DNA of 64,000 bases from Desertifilum tharense IPPAS B-1220. GTDB taxonomy: Bacteria > Cyanobacteriota > Cyanobacteriia > Cyanobacteriales > Desertifilaceae. The stretch lies in assembly GCF_001746915.1 (NCBI RefSeq), contig NZ_MJGC01000048.1:26081-90080 (forward strand), in the 5' to 3' direction. Made by a program: the position numbers and the translations under genes. Below the pieces are notes generated by a model. It worked only from the letters and a program-made list of their open reading frames with translations. It had not been told where the DNA came from and ran no database searches. This document shows positions 10,158 to 18,524 of the stretch, piece after piece; positions within the stretch are counted from its first letter, which is position 1; every line of letters begins with the position of its first letter.

Positions 10158-10895
10158 ATGCTTATGCTTATGTACTCCTCCTCCATGCCTTCAGAATCAG
10201 AAGCATCTCGTCCTTTCCTAACCTGGCAACGAGTCATTGACTGGGCCCAAGAACACTATCGTTGCCGCACCTTTAGCAAAGACGAGAAAATTCCTGTACG
10301 ACCCGGTTTACTGTATTTAGTACAACGCGGATCGGTGCGGCTGGTTAGCATTTCTCAAGTCAGTGCAACCGCGAGCAGTACCGCATCTCGCTTTACGCGG
10401 CGTCGCGAGTCTAACCCCAATGTGTGGACCCCCGAAGAAGCCTTTTTAGGCTTTGTGGGTGCCGGACAGCCCTTTGAAATCGTAGCGCAATCTCCCTTTA
10501 CCATCCAAAGCTACGCTCACGTTGATAAAACTAGCGTGATTTGGATGTATTGGCACGATCTCGATAATTGGCCCCACTTCCGCCGCGAAGTGATGGACGC
10601 CTTCCGCTATCAGCACCAGCGCAAGCTGCTCTGGCTTAGTACCCTCGGTCAACGTCGAACCATTGACCGCCTCTTAGGTTTCATTACCCTGTTAGTTGAA
10701 GAACATGGGGAACCTTGCGATAACGGTTATTGCTTACCTTGGACGCTGACTCACGCTCAAATTGGCAGCGCGATTGGTTCAACTCGCGTCACAGTCACCC
10801 GCCTGATGGGTAAATTGCGATCGCGCGGTTTAATTCGGACCCAAGGAGACAATCTCATCTGCCTACCGGCTAGCGACGCCCCCAAGACCGAATAG
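10158..10895 (+). CDS. CRP/FNR-family transcriptional regulator with NtcA-like HTH
   Basis: 245 residues; the start is uncertain because ATGs at 10158, 10164 and 10185 are all possible and none has a clear ribosome site. The N-terminal half is a cupin-like effector domain without the cAMP-contacting residues of CRP. A long helix (QHQRKLLWLSTLGQRRTIDRL) links to a winged HTH: THAQIGSAIGSTRVTVTRLM. The recognition helix segment GSTRVTVTRL is the same as in NtcA as I recall it, while the effector domain is clearly different, so this is a paralogue rather than NtcA. DNA targets may overlap the GTA-N8-TAC type; that is inference. Confidence 0.85.
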   Translation: MLMLMYSSSMPSESEASRPFLTWQRVIDWAQEHYRCRTFSKDEKIPVRPGLLYLVQRGSVRLVSISQVSATASSTASRFTRRRESNPNVWTPEEAFLGFVGAGQPFEIVAQSPFTIQSYAHVDKTSVIWMYWHDLDNWPHFRREVMDAFRYQHQRKLLWLSTLGQRRTIDRLLGFITLLVEEHGEPCDNGYCLPWTLTHAQIGSAIGSTRVTVTRLMGKLRSRGLIRTQGDNLICLPASDAPKTE

Positions 10896-11051
10896 CACAA
10901 GAGCCAACCTAGACTCTTAGAAATTCGTCCCGTTCTCACTCAACTCTCAAACCCCGTCCAGCTCTGAATGCTAGCCTCTCTAGACCCTGGCAAACGATCG
11001 ATTGCGACCCGCCTAAAAGAGAGGTTCAGCCTCAGCCATTGCACCACCCCC

Positions 11052-14000
11052 TTATGCCAGTGCTGGATTGGCAGGGGAGGGCAGCGAGAGGGTAAAGCGC
11101 GACCCTTCTCCCAAACAGGACTCTAGCGCGATCGTTCCGCCTTGGAGTTCTGCCAATTTGCGCGCAATGGCTAACCCTAGCCCCGTACCTTGATGCTTGC
11201 GGGACAGAGAGCTATCGATCTGAGAAAAGGGCGAGAACAGTAAATGCTGATTGGCTGGGCTGATGCCAATTCCGGTATCCCAAACCAAAAAATGGACCCA
11301 GTTTGCCACCCTTGGGTTTTGCCCCTCGCTCGAACGATAGACCTTTAAACCCACGCTGCCATTCGGTGTAAACTTCACCGCATTACTCAGTAAATTTAAC
11401 AAAATCTGCCTGAGCCGCTTTGGATCTGTCACCATATATTCCAAAGTCGGGTCAATTTCTATCTCCAGCGCAATCCCTTGACTGCCAGCCCGTTCTTGCA
11501 GTAATCCCACAATCGATTCACAGATTTCTTGAATAAAGACTAATTGCGGCTCTAGCTCAAGTCGATTAGCCTCAATTCGCGATAGGTCGAGAATATCATT
11601 AATTAACTCTAATAAATGCTTGCCGCTGCCGTTAATCCGTTCTAGATAATCTCTTTGTTTGGAGTTCAACGAGCCAAACGTTTCAGTCAAAAGAACGCTC
11701 GAAAATCCCATAATGGCGGTTAGGGGCGTTCTTAATTCGTGGCTGGTGGTGGCGATAAACTCTTCCTTGAGTCGATTCACCACCGTTAATTGATGGTTTT
11801 GTTCCTGGAGAGATTGCCATTGATGGCGAGATTCGCTGACATCCCGATAAATGGCCAGAACTCGCTGCACGCCTCCGGCTGGACTGGCAATCGGAATATA
11901 AAGGCTTTCCAGGGTGCCGGAGACGAACTGATGGCTAACAAACATCTGTTCGCCTTGGTGAAACACCTGTTTGAGAGCCAGTTCAATCTCGGTCGCGCGA
12001 TCGCGCCATAGGGTGCGAATCGGCTGTCCAATCGCCGCCGCCGCATCGCCCAAAAATTCGACCCCGGCAGGGTTGAGGTAAAGACAGCGAAACACCCAAT
12101 TACCTGCTAAATCGGTATCTGCATCGTACTCCACAAAGACATCGACAGACTTTTCTAAAAACAGGTGGAAGTCGTTGGCGTTTTCGGAACTGGCGGATTT
12201 TGGAACTTGCCAATGGCTTTGACGCAGGGCGATCGCGCATTCGCTGGCCACCTGCTCAATTAACGCCAAGTCGCTAAACTCCAATAGGTAGGACTGCGGG
12301 CAATAAAGCTGAATGGCACCGAGCAAACCGCGATCGTCTTGAATGGGTTTGAGGATTTCCGTTCCCCCTGCCGGTAAATTGAGGCGTTCTCCTTCCGGGC
12401 GCTCTAGCAAGCTTTGGGCATCTAGCATCCACGGTGCAGTAGGCGTTACCTCGGTTGGTCGGAAAACTTGCTGTCGAGCCTCGTAGGTGCTAATGCGAAC
12501 CCGTGCTGGCTGAAACATCTCAGTGAGACCCACAGCAACACTTTGGAGAATCTTTTCAGTGCAGGCGCGATCGCGACCCAGTTGAGCCAGTTGGCGCAAG
12601 AGCTTTTCTAAGGCTAGCGATCGCGCTAAAGATTGAGTCCGTTGAGCTACCCGAATCTCTAATTCCTGAACATAGGCCCGCAACTGCTGCGACAGAGCCG
12701 CATGTTCTACCGCCTGGGCGATGCGCTCGGCCACGGCTTGAACGAGTTGCTGTTCTTGCACCGTCCATTGTCTGGGCATACGGCACTGATGAACCACCAG
12801 CAGCCCCCAAAGCGTGTTTTCTTCGGGATGAAGGGTAGGGGAATCCTCGGTATTGGCGGCGCTCAGGCGGTCGTGCGAGAGTAAAATTGGGGCAGCGATC
12901 GCGCTCCGCACCCGGATGCCATCCAGCATTTGTCGATGGCACTTCGCCAACTCTAGCGCTTGAATATCCGTCGCCAGCCAAAAACGCCCGCGACTGTAAG
13001 CTTCTAAATAGGTACTGGGCAAGCATTCTGCGCCAAAGATTTGACCCTGTAGGGTAGGATAGACCGGGTCTACAGCTTCAGCCAAACAGACACCACTGTG
13101 ATTGGGCAGCAATTGGTAAGCCACCACGCGATCGGCACCCAGGTGGGTTTGCAGAAGTTCGACCATTTTTTGCAGAATGCTCGGTAGCTCTAAATGGCTG
13201 CGAACGAGGGAGGCAATTTGATGAGCGAGCGCCTCGCGTTGGCTCTGTTCGTCGCGATCGCGCTCGGAGGCTCGCAAGTCGGTTAAATCGGTGACAAATC
13301 CTAATAAATAGGGTTCTTCGGCTTCGGATGCTTTAACGATGGACAAGCAGACTTCAGTCCACACGACAGAACCATTGCGTCGGAAAAAGCGCTTTTTGAA
13401 AATTTGCGGGTTTGAAGATTGATGGAGCAAGGCTTGAATGGCTCTGACTTCGCGCGCAAAGTCTTCGGGGTGAGAAATCGAACGGGCATCTAGATGGCGC
13501 AGTTGAATTTCTGTATAGCCGAGCAATTGACAAAAGGCGGGATTCGCTCGCAAAAGGCCTCCATCTAAGCTTTCCCAAAAGATGCCGTAAGGAGACTGGC
13601 TAAATAAACTTTCGTCGCTGAGGAGGGAGGGGGGGCGAAAGGTGGAGTGCGGGCGCGGAAGCTGAGGCCCAGGGGTGGCGGTTGAGTGCTGTTGCTCCAT
13701 GAGCGGCAATAATTGTAACCAAAGGCGGCGTAAGAGGGCGCGATCGTTTTGCAGATCGCTGGGTTCTAGGTAAGCCAGATTCGGCAAGATGGCGAGGGTT
13801 TCCGGACGTTGCAGCCATTGGGCGATCGCGTCTGGCTCGAAGGTTAGGGTTAACTCCCATTGCTCTGGGGTTGAACTGGAATCGATGGCTTGCAGTTGCA
13901 TCCAGACATTTAATTCTGAACTCAAAATGGTGAGGCTGGCGGCCACCTCTGCTAGATTGAGCCGGACTAACAGGGGTTTTAATCCTGCTAGCGGTAACGT

Positions 14001-14243
14001 GTCGCTAGGGGGCGTTTTCGTGAGGGTTAAGGCGATCGCCAGAGAGGACTGTTTCAGGGAAGATTCAGCATTTTTCCAAGTCTGTTCCAACTGCTGGCAT
14101 AACTGAGGACACGCGCCCGCAATCAGAACGAGGGAAACCCGATTTCTGGCATTGGCGGCCTGATGTAAAGCATTGAATACTTCACAAATCGAGATCCAGT
14201 TCATTCGTAAAACGATTTTTCCCGCTAGCGAGCTATTATTCAT
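11052..14243 (-). CDS. Sensor histidine kinase, PAS-GAF-GAF-PAS-HisKA-HATPase
   Basis: 1063 residues. N-terminal 200 residues unassigned; PAS at about 215-325; phytochrome-type GAF at about 350-515; second GAF at about 555-670; PAS at about 690-800; HisKA with SHELRTPL (phospho-acceptor H835); HATPase_c with N box LLNLLSNAVKF, DTGIGI and GTGLGLAIA. No transmembrane segment and no receiver domain, so it is a soluble orphan kinase with no response regulator in the window. GAF1 keeps a Cys-His pair (C435-H436) at the usual bilin attachment site and an extra Cys (C407) where DXCF cyanobacteriochromes have their second cysteine. Light sensing is therefore possible but unproven. Confidence 0.9.
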   Translation of the reverse strand: MNNSSLAGKIVLRMNWISICEVFNALHQAANARNRVSLVLIAGACPQLCQQLEQTWKNAESSLKQSSLAIALTLTKTPPSDTLPLAGLKPLLVRLNLAEVAASLTILSSELNVWMQLQAIDSSSTPEQWELTLTFEPDAIAQWLQRPETLAILPNLAYLEPSDLQNDRALLRRLWLQLLPLMEQQHSTATPGPQLPRPHSTFRPPSLLSDESLFSQSPYGIFWESLDGGLLRANPAFCQLLGYTEIQLRHLDARSISHPEDFAREVRAIQALLHQSSNPQIFKKRFFRRNGSVVWTEVCLSIVKASEAEEPYLLGFVTDLTDLRASERDRDEQSQREALAHQIASLVRSHLELPSILQKMVELLQTHLGADRVVAYQLLPNHSGVCLAEAVDPVYPTLQGQIFGAECLPSTYLEAYSRGRFWLATDIQALELAKCHRQMLDGIRVRSAIAAPILLSHDRLSAANTEDSPTLHPEENTLWGLLVVHQCRMPRQWTVQEQQLVQAVAERIAQAVEHAALSQQLRAYVQELEIRVAQRTQSLARSLALEKLLRQLAQLGRDRACTEKILQSVAVGLTEMFQPARVRISTYEARQQVFRPTEVTPTAPWMLDAQSLLERPEGERLNLPAGGTEILKPIQDDRGLLGAIQLYCPQSYLLEFSDLALIEQVASECAIALRQSHWQVPKSASSENANDFHLFLEKSVDVFVEYDADTDLAGNWVFRCLYLNPAGVEFLGDAAAAIGQPIRTLWRDRATEIELALKQVFHQGEQMFVSHQFVSGTLESLYIPIASPAGGVQRVLAIYRDVSESRHQWQSLQEQNHQLTVVNRLKEEFIATTSHELRTPLTAIMGFSSVLLTETFGSLNSKQRDYLERINGSGKHLLELINDILDLSRIEANRLELEPQLVFIQEICESIVGLLQERAGSQGIALEIEIDPTLEYMVTDPKRLRQILLNLLSNAVKFTPNGSVGLKVYRSSEGQNPRVANWVHFLVWDTGIGISPANQHLLFSPFSQIDSSLSRKHQGTGLGLAIARKLAELQGGTIALESCLGEGSRFTLSLPSPANPALA

Positions 14244-14461
14244 TGCAATGGGGAGGGGTAAGCGCCGAGACGGTAGCAGGGTTACACAGGGCTAGCCGTA
14301 TTCTGTGACGGTGAAAACCAACTGCCATTCAATCTCAGAGCGTCCTAGAAAGATCGGAAGTCGGAATAAGATTGCCGAACCTCCAGTTAAAGCAACGTTG
14401 AGGTTCGAGGACTATGGTTCATTGTCCTACAAACTCACGGGGAAAAAAGTAAAGATTTGTA

Positions 14462-14478
14462 TAAGAGAATACCTCTTA
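14462..14478 (-). terminator. Possible terminator after the periplasmic-binding-like gene
   Basis: TAAGAG at 14462-14467 pairs with CTCTTA at 14473-14478 (loop AATAC). On the minus strand it lies just past the stop and is followed by a T-rich stretch. The T run starts somewhat late, so this is weak. The rest of the 243-bp gap to the kinase shows nothing recognisable. Confidence 0.4.
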
Positions 14479-14486
14479 CTGAAGGT

Positions 14487-15890
14487 TTACGGGCGTAGGG
14501 GAACAAACTCAAAACCATAGGGCGTTCGAGTCCCCGGCTGGATGGTGACTAACTGCACCGCAGCAGCGCGATCGCCAGAGGGTTGAAACCGAATCGCCTC
14601 AGCCGCCCCCGTCGCGTTAAAGTTATTGGCACTTAAGGCTTGCTGGATTCCCGCCCGCGATGGATTGCTTTGCAACCCTGCTACGAAGGCCTGAGTCGCA
14701 TCATAGGCCATTGCCGTTCGCCAGTTCACCTCCCCTCCCCAGAGTTGGTTGGCTTCGCGGGGAAACGGCGCACTTTGGTTGCCTAAAATATGCCAAGGCA
14801 CCGATAAGACCATTCCTACGGCATTATCGCCCCCGACTTGCAGCGTATTGGCTGTATAGATACTATCGCCCGCCAAAATCGGCAGGCGGCGACGATTCAC
14901 CGCCACCACCTGCAACGCCCGATCGACCATTGGCGAATCGGGGGCGAGCATAATGGCCTGTGCGCCTTGGGCGATCGCGCTTTCTACCGCATTTCCTGGA
15001 TTAAAGGTGGGGCTAGCAAAATCAAATTCCGCCACCACTTGACCGCCATCGGCAAATAAGGCCGTGGTAAACTCATCCTTCAATGATTGGCTGTAATCGC
15101 TGGCGGAGTTAAAGAACACCCCCACGCGCTGCACCCGCAATTGCGATAAGGCATGGCGGGCGAGGGCATTCGCCGCAAAGCGATCGCTCGGTACTGTCCG
15201 AAAAATATAGTTCCCGACCGCTGAGAGGCGTACTGAGGTACTGGTTGGCGAAATTACCACTAACTGACCTTGCTGATAAATCGGCGCAGCAGCTAGCATA
15301 GCCGGACTGCTAAAGTGACCCACAACCCCTAAAATCTCTGAATCTCGGACTAAGCTTCGGGCCACTTGTTGAGCCATTTCCGGCGTATTGCGGTCATCGG
15401 CGATCGCCACCCGCAGGGGTACGCCATTTATCCCCCCGGCGCGGTTAATGTTCTCTTGAGCCTGGGCGACTCCGCGTAAGAGTTCCTTGGCGGCGTTGAT
15501 TTGGGTGCTGCTGGGCACCACCACCGCAATTGAGTAGGCTTGTTGCGTGCCAATTCGAGCATTATTGAGATAAATCAGCGCCTCTGGATCGTTGCGACTG
15601 GCTTGAAGCGCAGACTCCAAAGGCGCGATCGCCTCTGCATAATTTCCGGCGGCGATCGCCTCCGCCGCTGCTTGCTTTTGGGGAGAAGTCGTTCCGGGAA
15701 TTAACCAGCGATCGCCCCGACTGATTAAAACCTCTCCCCCAGGTTGCGAGACTTCTCCCGGCGTGCCCGTCACTAAACCTCGCAGATCCATGCCTAGCCA
15801 GTTGGCTAACACCCATAGACCGCCACCCACCACGCCGACGGTAATCAACAGCGCTAAAACCAGTGTTGTTGTTTCATTTTTCTGGCTCAT
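14487..15890 (-). CDS. Membrane-anchored branched-chain amino-acid-type periplasmic-binding protein
   Basis: 467 residues. One transmembrane helix (about 9-30) and no lipobox. A short TPR-like pair of helices follows (NYAEAIAPLESALQASRNDPEALIYLNNARIG, about 85-115). From about 118 to the end is a type-1 periplasmic-binding (LivJ/AmiC) fold: IAVVVPSS, GGINGVPLRVAIADDRNTPE, VGHFSSPAMLAAAPIYQQ. No permease or ATPase gene is near, and the anchor-TPR-binding layout is unlike a soluble transport subunit, so a sensory role is more likely than uptake (inference). Cyanobacteria often carry such proteins near Ser/Thr kinases; here a 4-Cys kinase lies 2.6 kb away on the same strand. Confidence 0.8.
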   Translation of the reverse strand: MSQKNETTTLVLALLITVGVVGGGLWVLANWLGMDLRGLVTGTPGEVSQPGGEVLISRGDRWLIPGTTSPQKQAAAEAIAAGNYAEAIAPLESALQASRNDPEALIYLNNARIGTQQAYSIAVVVPSSTQINAAKELLRGVAQAQENINRAGGINGVPLRVAIADDRNTPEMAQQVARSLVRDSEILGVVGHFSSPAMLAAAPIYQQGQLVVISPTSTSVRLSAVGNYIFRTVPSDRFAANALARHALSQLRVQRVGVFFNSASDYSQSLKDEFTTALFADGGQVVAEFDFASPTFNPGNAVESAIAQGAQAIMLAPDSPMVDRALQVVAVNRRRLPILAGDSIYTANTLQVGGDNAVGMVLSVPWHILGNQSAPFPREANQLWGGEVNWRTAMAYDATQAFVAGLQSNPSRAGIQQALSANNFNATGAAEAIRFQPSGDRAAAVQLVTIQPGTRTPYGFEFVPLRP

Positions 15891-16007
15891 GGCAATAATT
15901 GTAATCGCTAAAGGTATCAGCCTTGATTAGAGGTTAACGCTTGGGTTCCTGACTCGCTTAACGTCACCGCAAATACAAAAGTTGCTTTAACCCAGGAAAC
16001 GCTCTGG

Positions 16008-16013
16008 GATAAT
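16008..16013 (+). promoter_or_regulatory. Possible extended -10 box (TGG-GATAAT) before mgtC-like gene
   Basis: GATAAT preceded by TGG lies 32 bp upstream of the MgtC start; TTGCTT at 15982-15987 is a poor and too distant -35. Weak evidence. Confidence 0.25.
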
Positions 16014-16044
16014 GAACTTATAGTATTGAGCGGGGAACCAACGA

Positions 16045-16509
16045 TTGGCAGGCATAGAACCTTATACCTTTAGCTTAAACGACTGGCTCCAGACCTTACT
16101 CAGATTAGGGATAGCCGTTCTAGTGGGAACCGTTATTGGTTTAGAACGCGAAATTAAACATAAACCCGCAGGTCTGAGAACGCATATTCTCGTCAGTCTT
16201 GGATCTGCCTTATTTGTCCTCACTTCGATTCAAGTTGGCGACGCCCTCCGCAGCGACGATGCTCTGAGTCGGATTATTCAAGGCATTGCTGCCGGGGTGG
16301 GATTCATCGGGGGGGGCGAAATCCTGCGCGAGTCTAAACCCGACTCGGAGGGAATGCGCGTGCGCGGACTCACCTCCGCTGCTGCGATTTGGATTTCGGC
16401 GGCCCTGGGCGTCGCGGCAGGTTGCGGGTTATGGCAATTAAGTCTCACGGCGGCGGCGATCGCCTTTATTGTCCTGAAACTCTTTAAAAAACTCGAAACC
16501 TTTACCTAA
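16045..16509 (+). CDS. MgtC/SapB-family membrane protein
   Basis: 154 residues. The start is TTG at 16045: there is an in-frame stop at 16027, no ATG between, and GGGGAA sits about 8 bases upstream. The family signature is clear: LRLGIAVLVGTVIGLEREIKHKPAGLRTHILVSLGSALF, then IIQGIAAGVGFIGGGEIL and TSAAAIWISAALGVAAGCG. Four or so hydrophobic helices in the inner membrane. MgtC proteins are linked to magnesium limitation and to control of ATP synthase or phosphate balance in other bacteria; the role here is unknown. No magnesium riboswitch is recognisable upstream. Confidence 0.92.
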   Translation: MAGIEPYTFSLNDWLQTLLRLGIAVLVGTVIGLEREIKHKPAGLRTHILVSLGSALFVLTSIQVGDALRSDDALSRIIQGIAAGVGFIGGGEILRESKPDSEGMRVRGLTSAAAIWISAALGVAAGCGLWQLSLTAAAIAFIVLKLFKKLETFT

Positions 16510-16528
16510 AACGAGCAACAGATGCTCG
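16508..16528 (-). terminator. Intrinsic terminator of the porin gene
   Basis: Perfect 6-bp stem CGAGCA/TGCTCG (16512-16517 and 16523-16528), loop ACAGA, followed on the minus strand by TTTT. It lies between the convergent mgtC and porin genes, 25 bp past the porin stop. Confidence 0.55.
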
Positions 16529-16552
16529 CAAACACGCCTCTGCTCAACCGGA

Positions 16553-18217
16553 CTAGAAGTTAAAGTGGGTGCGAACCAAACCCATATAAATCGGATCGTT
16601 ATTATTGTTATGTTCTGGGTTGAGAATCACATAGGCAGCCGGAGCAATCCAAATATTGTCCGTAATGTGCAAGCGGTAAAAGGCTTCAATATGATAGGAC
16701 ACATCGCGATCGACGCGGTTTCTCACATCGTTTCCGGCGGCTCTTGGCGGCATCCCGAACATAAAACCGAGTTCGTTTCCGGCGCGTCCTAAATCGGGAA
16801 AGGCTAAACCCACAGCCCAATTCCACACATCGGCCGTATCGCCCCTAGAAACGCCAAAACCCGGACTCGTTTCAGCCCTGGCGCGGCTATAACCCGCCCA
16901 TCCCCCCAGCACCATTCCACGGGTGAGGCGGAAGCTCGATTGAATCCCCACCGAATGAGCCGAGGTTGCCGTCTCATCGCCAAAGGGCGCTTGAGCAAAT
17001 TGGCTGCCCGTGCTGCCGGTGAGGTTAATTTGTCCCGGTTCGTTGGGGCCGGGGGAATAATAACGAATATAGGTGAGTGCCAAGCCAAAGCGATCGCTCG
17101 GCAAAAAGGTCAGTTGTCCAAACGCCGCATGGTAGCCATTAAACAACCCTTGACCTGGTAAAGGATTAGAAATGCTGCTCGGCGGGCCGTGATACGCCAG
17201 CGTCAGCGAAACTGCATCGCTAAACCGAAAATCGACCCCAGCCCCCCCACCATCGCTTTGACGGTAAATCGGGTTGCGCTGGGCGAAGGCAGATTGAGCC
17301 GCTGTCACGGGCGATAGAGTGGTGGTCATATCGTGGGCAGCTAGACCCACGGGGATGATATAGGCTGTAGACCGCGAACCGATGGGAAAGCGATAGAATA
17401 GCGAGCTGATAAAGAAAGTTGAGGCATTCGTGCCGAAATCATGGGCCGTCATATCGGTTCCCGTGATGTCGCGCGTGAAGTTCACAAAGTTACCGGCTTC
17501 AAATTTGGTTCGCAGTAAGTCGCGCCCGGTGAAGCTGGTATCGAGGCTGAGAATGGCGCGCCCCCCTAGGGTGGTGTTGGTATCTTGAGAGCGACCAAAG
17601 GAATCAACGATGCCAAAGTCAACTTCGCCAAAGAGTTTGGTGGTGGTGGAAAATTGATTGGCTTCGAGTTGGGCTGTACGCGCTTCTAGGGCATCCACGC
17701 GACCGCGCAAGGTGGCAAGTTCGGCGGCGAATTCTTCTTGCAAACGTTGGATAACTAAAAGGTCTTCCCGCGTTAGCGCGTTGGCTGTGGCTGCGGCAAT
17801 CAGTTCATTAATCCGGTCTAAGCAGGCATTGACTCCGGCGGCGAACTCGAAGCGAGTCATTGCTCGGTTGCCTCGATAGGTGCCATCGGGATATCCGGCA
17901 ATGCAGCCATAGCGTTCAACTAGCGATTGTAAGGCTTGGAAGGCCCAATCGGTTGGTTGTACGTCGCGTAACTGGGAGATGGAGGTGACTTGACCAATGG
18001 AAGGATTGTTAGGGAGACGTTCGTTACTGTAGTGCAGAATTTGGTCAAGCGAGTTCAGGCGACTATCCGCTAGGGGGATTGGCGTTTCAGAGGGGGCAGC
18101 TTGATCCTCTGTTGAGAGAGGCAATGGAGTTTCGGCAACTGCGGCAGTTAAACCCATCCATTGAGCGAATACTAAGAAAGAGACTAAATGAAGAGCAGAC
18201 CTCCACAAGGTTGGCAC
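16553..18217 (-). CDS. SLH-domain outer-membrane porin (OprB family, iron-uptake porin type)
   Basis: 554 residues from GTG at 18217, which has GAGGAT about 6 bases upstream. Signal peptide with cleavage near AVAE. SLH domain at about 85-140 (DVQPTDWAFQALQSLVERYG, IAGYPDGTYRGNRAMTRFEFA) anchors to peptidoglycan or pyruvylated polymer. A short coiled coil (about 155-190, LVIQRLQEEFAAELATLRGR) leads to an OprB beta-barrel ending in Phe (VRTHFNF), as expected for BAM recognition. Family knowledge: these SomA-like porins are the major small-solute and inorganic ion channels of cyanobacterial outer membranes. Selectivity cannot be read from sequence. Confidence 0.93.
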   Translation of the reverse strand: MPTLWRSALHLVSFLVFAQWMGLTAAVAETPLPLSTEDQAAPSETPIPLADSRLNSLDQILHYSNERLPNNPSIGQVTSISQLRDVQPTDWAFQALQSLVERYGCIAGYPDGTYRGNRAMTRFEFAAGVNACLDRINELIAAATANALTREDLLVIQRLQEEFAAELATLRGRVDALEARTAQLEANQFSTTTKLFGEVDFGIVDSFGRSQDTNTTLGGRAILSLDTSFTGRDLLRTKFEAGNFVNFTRDITGTDMTAHDFGTNASTFFISSLFYRFPIGSRSTAYIIPVGLAAHDMTTTLSPVTAAQSAFAQRNPIYRQSDGGGAGVDFRFSDAVSLTLAYHGPPSSISNPLPGQGLFNGYHAAFGQLTFLPSDRFGLALTYIRYYSPGPNEPGQINLTGSTGSQFAQAPFGDETATSAHSVGIQSSFRLTRGMVLGGWAGYSRARAETSPGFGVSRGDTADVWNWAVGLAFPDLGRAGNELGFMFGMPPRAAGNDVRNRVDRDVSYHIEAFYRLHITDNIWIAPAAYVILNPEHNNNNDPIYMGLVRTHFNF

Positions 18218-18373
18218 TGTACGATCCTCACATCCTGAAATGGAATAAATGTAGAGCCTGGAAAGCAGGTGCTGAAAGCGCTTGGTGAGTTCTCGGCTTT
18301 TGCAACTTATAGCTGTACTCAGTAAGGTTAGGACAGGCTGAACTGCTCAAAGGATGAGACTCACTCGGTTTTA

Positions 18374-18411
18374 ACTCAGCACACTGCTACGCACCAAGCA
18401 AGCTACAGCAC
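18374..18411. repeat. Dispersed 38-bp repeat, copy A
   Basis: Begins ACTCAGCACACTGCTACGCA and ends AAGCAAGCTACAGCAC. A second copy lies inverted at 53153-53189, identical except for a 2-3 base difference in the centre. Both copies are embedded in GTGCTGA-type heptamer repeats. Confidence 0.75.
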
Positions 18412-18420
18412 TAACTTCCC

Positions 18421-18448
18421 CACTCAGCACTTTGCACTCAGCACTTTG
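18421..18448. repeat. Two tandem 14-mers CACTCAGCACTTTG
   Basis: Two exact adjacent copies (18421-18434 and 18435-18448). Each contains the complement of the AGTGCTGAGTG heptamer family found elsewhere in the window. Confidence 0.85.
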
Positions 18449-18524
18449 CTATACAGATAAGTTTGATTTTAGGAGAGGAACGCTGCGAAAAATGTAATAA
18501 AACCTAAAGAATAGTAAGGGATTC

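Larger units (their letters stand above)
18218..18524. other. 307-bp intergenic region with repeats
   Basis: Divergent on neither side: it lies upstream of the porin and downstream of the 4-Cys kinase, both on the minus strand. It contains the dispersed element at 18374-18411 and two 14-mer repeats at 18421-18448. The part near 18230 should hold the porin promoter, but no clear boxes are visible. AAGAAT and ATTCTT at 18504-18525 could form a weak AT-rich terminator for the kinase gene. Confidence 0.5.

Noticed and set aside
12556..13026. 156-codon minus-strand frame
   Set aside because: It lies inside the GAF-coding part of the kinase at 11052-14243 in another frame; codon shadow in GC-rich sequence.
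15890..16045. Magnesium-sensing riboswitch before the MgtC gene
   Set aside because: The 154-bp leader shows no extended stem pattern resembling an M-box or mgtA-type leader.
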